Below are positions 59,528-64,000 of a DNA stretch of 64,000 nt, piece by piece; within the stretch, counting starts at the first letter, position 1, and each line of letters opens with the position of its first letter. A program made the translations under genes and the position numbers. The stretch is from Leucaena leucocephala (taxonomy: Eukaryota; Streptophyta; Magnoliopsida; Fabales; Fabaceae): contig CM073519.1 of NCBI GenBank assembly GCA_037074615.1, forward strand, positions 29,285,001 to 29,349,000, read 5' to 3'. The notes below the pieces were generated by a model. It ran no database searches. It was not told where the DNA came from and saw nothing but the letters and a program-made list of their open reading frames with translations.

Positions 59528-61027
59528 ATATAAAAGATGTAGCACAATTTCGTAATCACAATGATTTTTTGACATGAATAAGAAGTTTATTTCAAATAGA
59601 TGCTCATGCATATATGACTTTTAATGATGGAAAAAATGATGGGCTCTAAGGGGATGACTATAGATATAATATGTGATGGCTTGTGTTTGGGATAAAAGGG
59701 TTTAGAAATGAATGCCTCTATCATATTCAATAACATAGATGCACAAGTAATTTTTAACTCAGAGATAAGACAAGTTCTAGAGAATATAAACTAATTGAAT
59801 AACTACTCAATATAGAAATTTAGGCTGAGAGTCCTTCCAACTAAGGCTTTCATCTAAATTGCTCATAAGCTAATATCTTAGACAATTTTCATAATTCACT
59901 AGGTATTAAAACACTTATCACAATTGAAAACCCTCTCGAATGACGGATTAAAAGTTCCAAAGTAATCACTCAGAATCATGCAATAATCCCAAATTTAACA
60001 GTAAAAACTTGAGTGTTTCCAATTCAATTTCCATTTCCAAAAATGCAAGTGTGACAATGCTTTATATAAACTATTTCATGCAAAAGGTTAAAAGGGTAAT
60101 GAATCATTTATAAAAACTTTAGTAGCTCAAAAGGAATCTTTCTATACAGCATTGTACAAAGTAAAGAGAAGGTAAATGGACATTTTCAAACTCAGGTTGC
60201 AACTTGAAGCAGTGAAGGTCACAACCAAATTTCACAATGAGTGCTTGCCCTAAACTTCCAACAACAAGTCACGACCATACAACACATAGGTCGTGACTTA
60301 TTTTCACAGAGTGCATATTAAGTCCAAAATTCCACGCTAGATTGCCATAATACAACATATAGGTTGCGATGTAAAACCACAGAGACTACCACTTGATGCT
60401 TTTGAAAGCCCAAAACATCTTTTACACTGAAACCTTTTTTGGCTAACCTAAAAAACAATTTAAAGTGGGGATCCAATTTTTAATAATTCATCACACATTA
60501 AAATAAAAAAACCAAACATTTTGTGATGAAAGATTGGATTAATCGAAGAATTTTGCATTAATTATCACATAATAATAACATCTCCCCTACACTTAAACTT
60601 GACAGTGTCCTCACTGTCAGCATAATTCTATACATGATAGCACTATATAAGGTCAATTTAAATCCAACTTCAGCACAACAGTTCAACAAATCACTTAATG
60701 CAAATTCATAGTAAAGCTCGCAGTCATATTCAAATCATACATCGTAATACAAGGAAAGAAAAGATGACAAGATAGGTAGGCTAAAATCATGTAAGTGAGT
60801 GTGGATTCAGCTTAGATAACTAATAATTACACATGTCAACATAGTGGTATTTTTCAAAAATAGAAATAAACTAAAATTAAACACTATCCTATTGAATCAT
60901 CAAGCAAAAAAAATTAACTCCTACTTTTACTGTTCATCCCTTTCCAATCATCAAACCAAGATGTCAAGCATATATCACATTAGGCAAAATTGTAAAAGGT
61001 AAAAGATAGGAAAGGGACAACCTAACT
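59528..61027 (-). other. Athila-like 3' non-coding region
   Basis: AT-rich with no convincing frame. It follows the integrase tail on the minus strand, so it is probably the element's 3' untranslated part. It includes a perfect 11-bp hairpin (60266-60276 / 60289-60299, arm AAGTCACGACC) and imperfect repeats of GTCGTGACTT-like words. Confidence 0.5.
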
Positions 61028-61312
61028 TCAAGGTGACAGAGTAGATTCTTCATAAAGTTTCAAGAGCTGGCCATTTACCTTAATGATTTTGCCCGTTGCC
61101 TCATCCTTCAACTCAATCATCCCAAATTCATTGACTTTAACAACTGTGTAAGGTCTATCCCATCTAGTTTTGAATTTAAAATGTTTAAACTTGAGCCTAG
61201 CTTGGTACCTTAATACTCTATCACCCTCTTTAAACCTCTTCCTCAAAATATGAGCATTATGGATTACTTTTGTCTTTAGTTTATAAATCTTAGAGCTACT
61301 ATAGGCGTCCAA
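61028..61312 (-). pseudogene. pol: Integrase C-terminal fragment, Athila/Tat-like
   Basis: An open frame of 94 codons with the block GDRVLRYQARLKFKHFKFK, then TRWDRPYTVVKV and KVNGQLLKLYEE. This is the C-terminal domain of integrases in the Athila/Tat branch of Ty3/gypsy, which binds DNA during insertion. The frame has no stop within it and ends naturally at 61028. The RT, RNase H and integrase core that should precede it are missing between here and the protease at 62084. Confidence 0.8.
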
Positions 61313-62083
61313 CCTAATCTCTTCTAGTTCTTGAATCTATAACAACCTCTCTGAACTAGCTTCTACAAGGTCCTCATTGCAAGCTTTCACTACCTAGAAT
61401 GTCTTATGCTCTATTTCCACAGGCATGTGACAAGCTTTCCTAAAGATCATCCTTTAAGGGGACATGCCTAGAAGAGTTTTGAAATCACTCTCTTTTATTC
61501 CTGCATCATTATTTGAAGTCAAATCATTGAAGAATCTTAAAGTATGAGAGGTAATTGGTGAATGTGAGTAAGGATAAGTAGAGTTAGAACATATTGGCCC
61601 TTTAACCAAAATAGCAGACTATGGACCTAAAGGAAATTGAAACTCACTGGTTGTGTCTACCACTTTTGGTTGCAACCTCTCAGGGTTATCTTCAACTTCT
61701 CATTGTGACTAAAACTGATAGTGAGTGTCTCTAAAATATTTGGTCATGACATAATCATCCTTTAGTTATGACTTGGGATCACAGAGAGACTGTCCCTCAA
61801 CATCCTGATATTTACTCGTGACTTCATCATTCTCACGTCTTGACTTATCGTCTCGGGAGTTAGTGGTTGTGACCAAATAATCATCTAGTCAATTCTCCAT
61901 TTCACATAAAGTATTTTCCTCATGAAGTTCATATCTAGTCGCGGCATGGAGGTCTTTACGTCGTGACTTGTTGTCACATAAGCTCGACCCCTCTTTCTTT
62001 GTTCCACTTCTAGCTTCCATAATGTCTTGTATTCCTGTAAAATCACTCACAAATTCATTTCCAAAAGCAATATCACTGGAAAT
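61313..62083 (-). other. Gap between protease and integrase tail
   Basis: No RT, RNase H or integrase core motif found on the minus strand. It contains several CGTGACTT-like words also seen at 60250-60380. A large internal deletion, or replacement by element-specific sequence, is likely. Confidence 0.4.
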
Positions 62084-62815
62084 TTATAAAATCATATCAA
62101 TGTTATATTGGAATGAGAAATCTTTAGAAACTGAAATCATGCTATTCATAACAAAATAATGAAAACATAATGCATTGCCTTCACAAGAGCAAGAAAAAGA
62201 ATAAATAGAGGAGAGAGATTCAAAATAGTTATCGTAGGCACTCAAAGATGAATTTGAATCCTCATTCTCATAAAATACTTCATGGGAATATTGGGAATTA
62301 TGCAACATAGGATCATACTCATCATGCAAAATCAATTCATACTCATCCCTAGTTTCTTTAATAGCATAATCAATGGCATTCAACTTAACAAAAGCATAAT
62401 TATCAAAAGGATATTTCATTGCTTCGTTCATATTGAAAGTCACTACATATCCTCTAACTTCCATTGTAATGGAACTATGCTTCATGCTAATGATTGTCTT
62501 GGAAGTTTGAAAGAAAGGTCTACCTATAATCAAAGTGCTCTCATTCAATAGTTCACTGGACATGTCCAAAACATAAAAATTAGCTGGGAATACTAAATCC
62601 TTCACCTGCACTAGAATATCCTCAAGAACTCCCTTAGGATATGTAATTGATCTATCAGCTAATTGGAGCGCTATATTTGTGTATCTAAGATTTTTAATAC
62701 CTAAGGCTAAGTATATTGACCATGGCATTACAATAATGGTAGCCCCTAGATCTAATAACTCTCCCTCAATATGAACCTTACTTATAGTGCATGGGTTTGT
62801 GTAAGATCCTAGGTC
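62084..62815 (-). pseudogene. pol: Athila-like aspartic protease
   Basis: The open frame runs from just after a TAA at 62816-62818 down to 62084. It reads DLGSYTNPCTISKVHIEGE, then the catalytic DLGA (62752-62741) and VMPWSIYLALG, LQLADRSITYPKGVLEDI and LIIGRPFF (the ILGRPF-type strand). These are hallmarks of the Athila protease, which carries DLGA or DFGA in place of DTGA. The extended tail after RPFF is acidic and poorly conserved. The upstream stop separates it from gag, so it cannot be made as a Gag-Pol fusion. Confidence 0.85.
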
Positions 62816-62818
62816 TTA

Positions 62819-63677
62819 GCACTTAACCGGTAATTTAGCCATAAAAAGTGATGCCACATTAGCATTCACCTGAATTCTCTAAAGAGGGCTAAACTTTTTC
62901 TTATCAGCACACAACTCTTTTAAAAATTTTAGCATGTTTAGGATTTCTCTTGAGGGATTCAACCATAGGGATGTTTATTTCTAACTTATTGAAGAGATTG
63001 AAAGCATATTTTGCAAATTTAGAATCCATATTTTTCTTTCTAGTAAAATAAGCTTTTGGAAAAGGGAGATCCTTTATACCTACCTTCTTACCTATATATG
63101 TAGAGGGTCATTGCTTGCTCGACTTGGCCTTGTCCTCAGTTTGCTTTCCCTTGTGTGCTGGACCTAGAATTGTCACTTCCTTTTCTTGCTTCTCTTGTGT
63201 TTCCTCTTGGGTTGCCTTCTTGATCATAAGTTGATATTCTTTAATACTCTCTTATTTCCTAATCTTCATTTGTGACATTACTGAATTTTCAACTTCAAAA
63301 TCTTCCATATCCTCCCTTGCTATTTTATCTTCCTTAAATCGAACTTCTCTCCTAATTCTAAGTGATATGACATTCAGACCCTTCGGATTAATGACAGTAT
63401 TAGAGGTATGCTGCTACTGCTCATCATTTGGATGTCACTCATTGTATTAGCAACTTGAGTCAAATGACTTAGAATATCTGCATTCTTGGAACTTATCTCC
63501 TCATGTTTCTAATGCATATCAACATTATCCTTCTGCATGCTTTAAAGGATTGAAGGTATGGAGGTGAACTGACTGTAATTCTCTTTGAGCTTGTGGTCTA
63601 TATTGGTCATTCTACTATCCATGTTTGTCATTTGTGCAGCCATACTTTTCAACAATTGAGAAGTCTCATATGGTGTT
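62819..63677 (-). pseudogene. gag: Athila-like gag C-terminal region, decayed
   Basis: From 63677 leftward one frame reads a coiled-coil-like part (MAAQMTNMDSRMTNIDHKL ... LTQVANTMSDIQMMSS) with stops. A basic Lys-rich stretch follows, then a block near 62880-63030 related to the LEINIPxxxAL-type conserved region that sits before the protease in Athila, and MAKLPVKC then a stop at 62816. Several frame changes and stops occur. The N-terminal two thirds of gag and the LTR are absent, cut by the LTR at 63678. Confidence 0.65.
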
Positions 63678-64000
63678 TGTCACATCCTTAATTTCAACCT
63701 CAGTTATACTCAATTGGAACCCATTTGGATTAATTACATATCCTTTAATATCAAAAAGATGTATTTTCAAAAGTTGGTCTCTCGGGTATTGTTCATGCTA
63801 CTGTTCACTTGGTAATTCTAGAACATGTACACATCTTTGAAAAATCATAATTAAATGTAGAAAAATTGAAATAAGTTAGTTCCAATTTCTAATGAAATCT
63901 AATTCATTAAACTTTGAAGGAAAAATATAAAACTGAGGTTTCCTTGGCCAAATGAAATCAGTTTATTCATTGGAAATCACTGTTTATTTGGTAAAAACTG
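63678..64000 (-). repeat. Inverted LTR 3' end (D/X-type), partial
   Basis: The plus strand starts TGTCACATCC, the reverse complement of the GGATGTGACA end of D and X LTRs, and follows that LTR leftward out of U5. It leaves the window at 64000. It interrupts Athila gag, and GTGTT (63673-63677) would be its target duplication. Confidence 0.75.

Noticed and set aside
62282..62551. 89-codon plus-strand frame
   Set aside because: Antisense shadow of the Athila-like protease.
58357..64000. Single inverted element with LTRs at 58357-59527 and 63678-64000
   Set aside because: No polypurine tract beside 59527 and no primer site beside 63678. The interior is Athila-like while both LTR pieces are Tekay-type, so these look like separate insertions.

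Overview
The window is plant nuclear heterochromatin made almost entirely of nested LTR retrotransposons. I see no host gene, no tRNA or rRNA gene, and nothing bacterial or organellar. A plant origin is indicated by a Ty3/gypsy chromovirus pol of Tekay/Del type with a C-terminal chromodomain, tRNA-Met-type primer sites (TGGTATCAGAGC), an Athila-like gag/protease block, an Angela-like Copia LTR and target duplications of 5 bp. The species cannot be told.

For reference I name LTR groups by their first bases: A (TGTCATATCCCAATTTTTAGG, about 1.87 kb), B (TGTCATATCCTAATTTTT, about 3.2-3.35 kb), C (TGTAATATCCTTAATC, 2.82 kb), D (TGTCATATCCCCAATTTTC, about 3.19 kb when intact) and a Copia LTR (TGTTGGAAA, about 1.8 kb).

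Layout. 1-942: inverted group-B LTR fragment. 943-3534: 3' end, polypurine tract (PPT) and truncated 3' LTR of element W. 3535-5304: Copia LTR. 5305-13007 and 54345-58356: element X, a non-coding (LARD-like) element that hosts most of the rest. X carries an A solo LTR (5412-10109) that itself contains a C solo LTR (6646-9471), a 402-bp palindromic element (10761-11162), and a full-length inverted A element (13008-54344). The A element is split by the autonomous-type D element (15802-50839, TSD GTTGT), which bears a decayed upstream ORF, gag and pol. D in turn contains a B solo LTR (19278-22628), a complete young C element (27575-37975, TSD CAATA) and an A' solo LTR (40547-48262). A' holds a B solo LTR (41551-46644), which holds a Copia solo LTR (44703-46571). 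The nest X<A<D<A'<B<Copia is six levels deep. 58357-59527 is an inverted D LTR fragment, 59528-63677 an Athila-like remnant on the minus strand, and 63678-64000 the start of another inverted LTR that leaves the window.

How the parts work together. Only D encodes polymerase functions, and these are broken by about 25 in-frame stops with no frameshift in pol. A, C, W and X share a non-coding internal core plus primer site, PPT and LTRs, so they probably depended on autonomous Tekay elements elsewhere. The C element has near-identical LTRs and a perfect TSD, so trans-mobilisation was recent. Recurrent structured motifs are the most interesting content: a covarying hairpin in all four gypsy LTR groups, a 24-nt-period stem-loop array in the non-coding core, primer-site-like tandem repeats, and a small element bounded by two inverted U3 ends.
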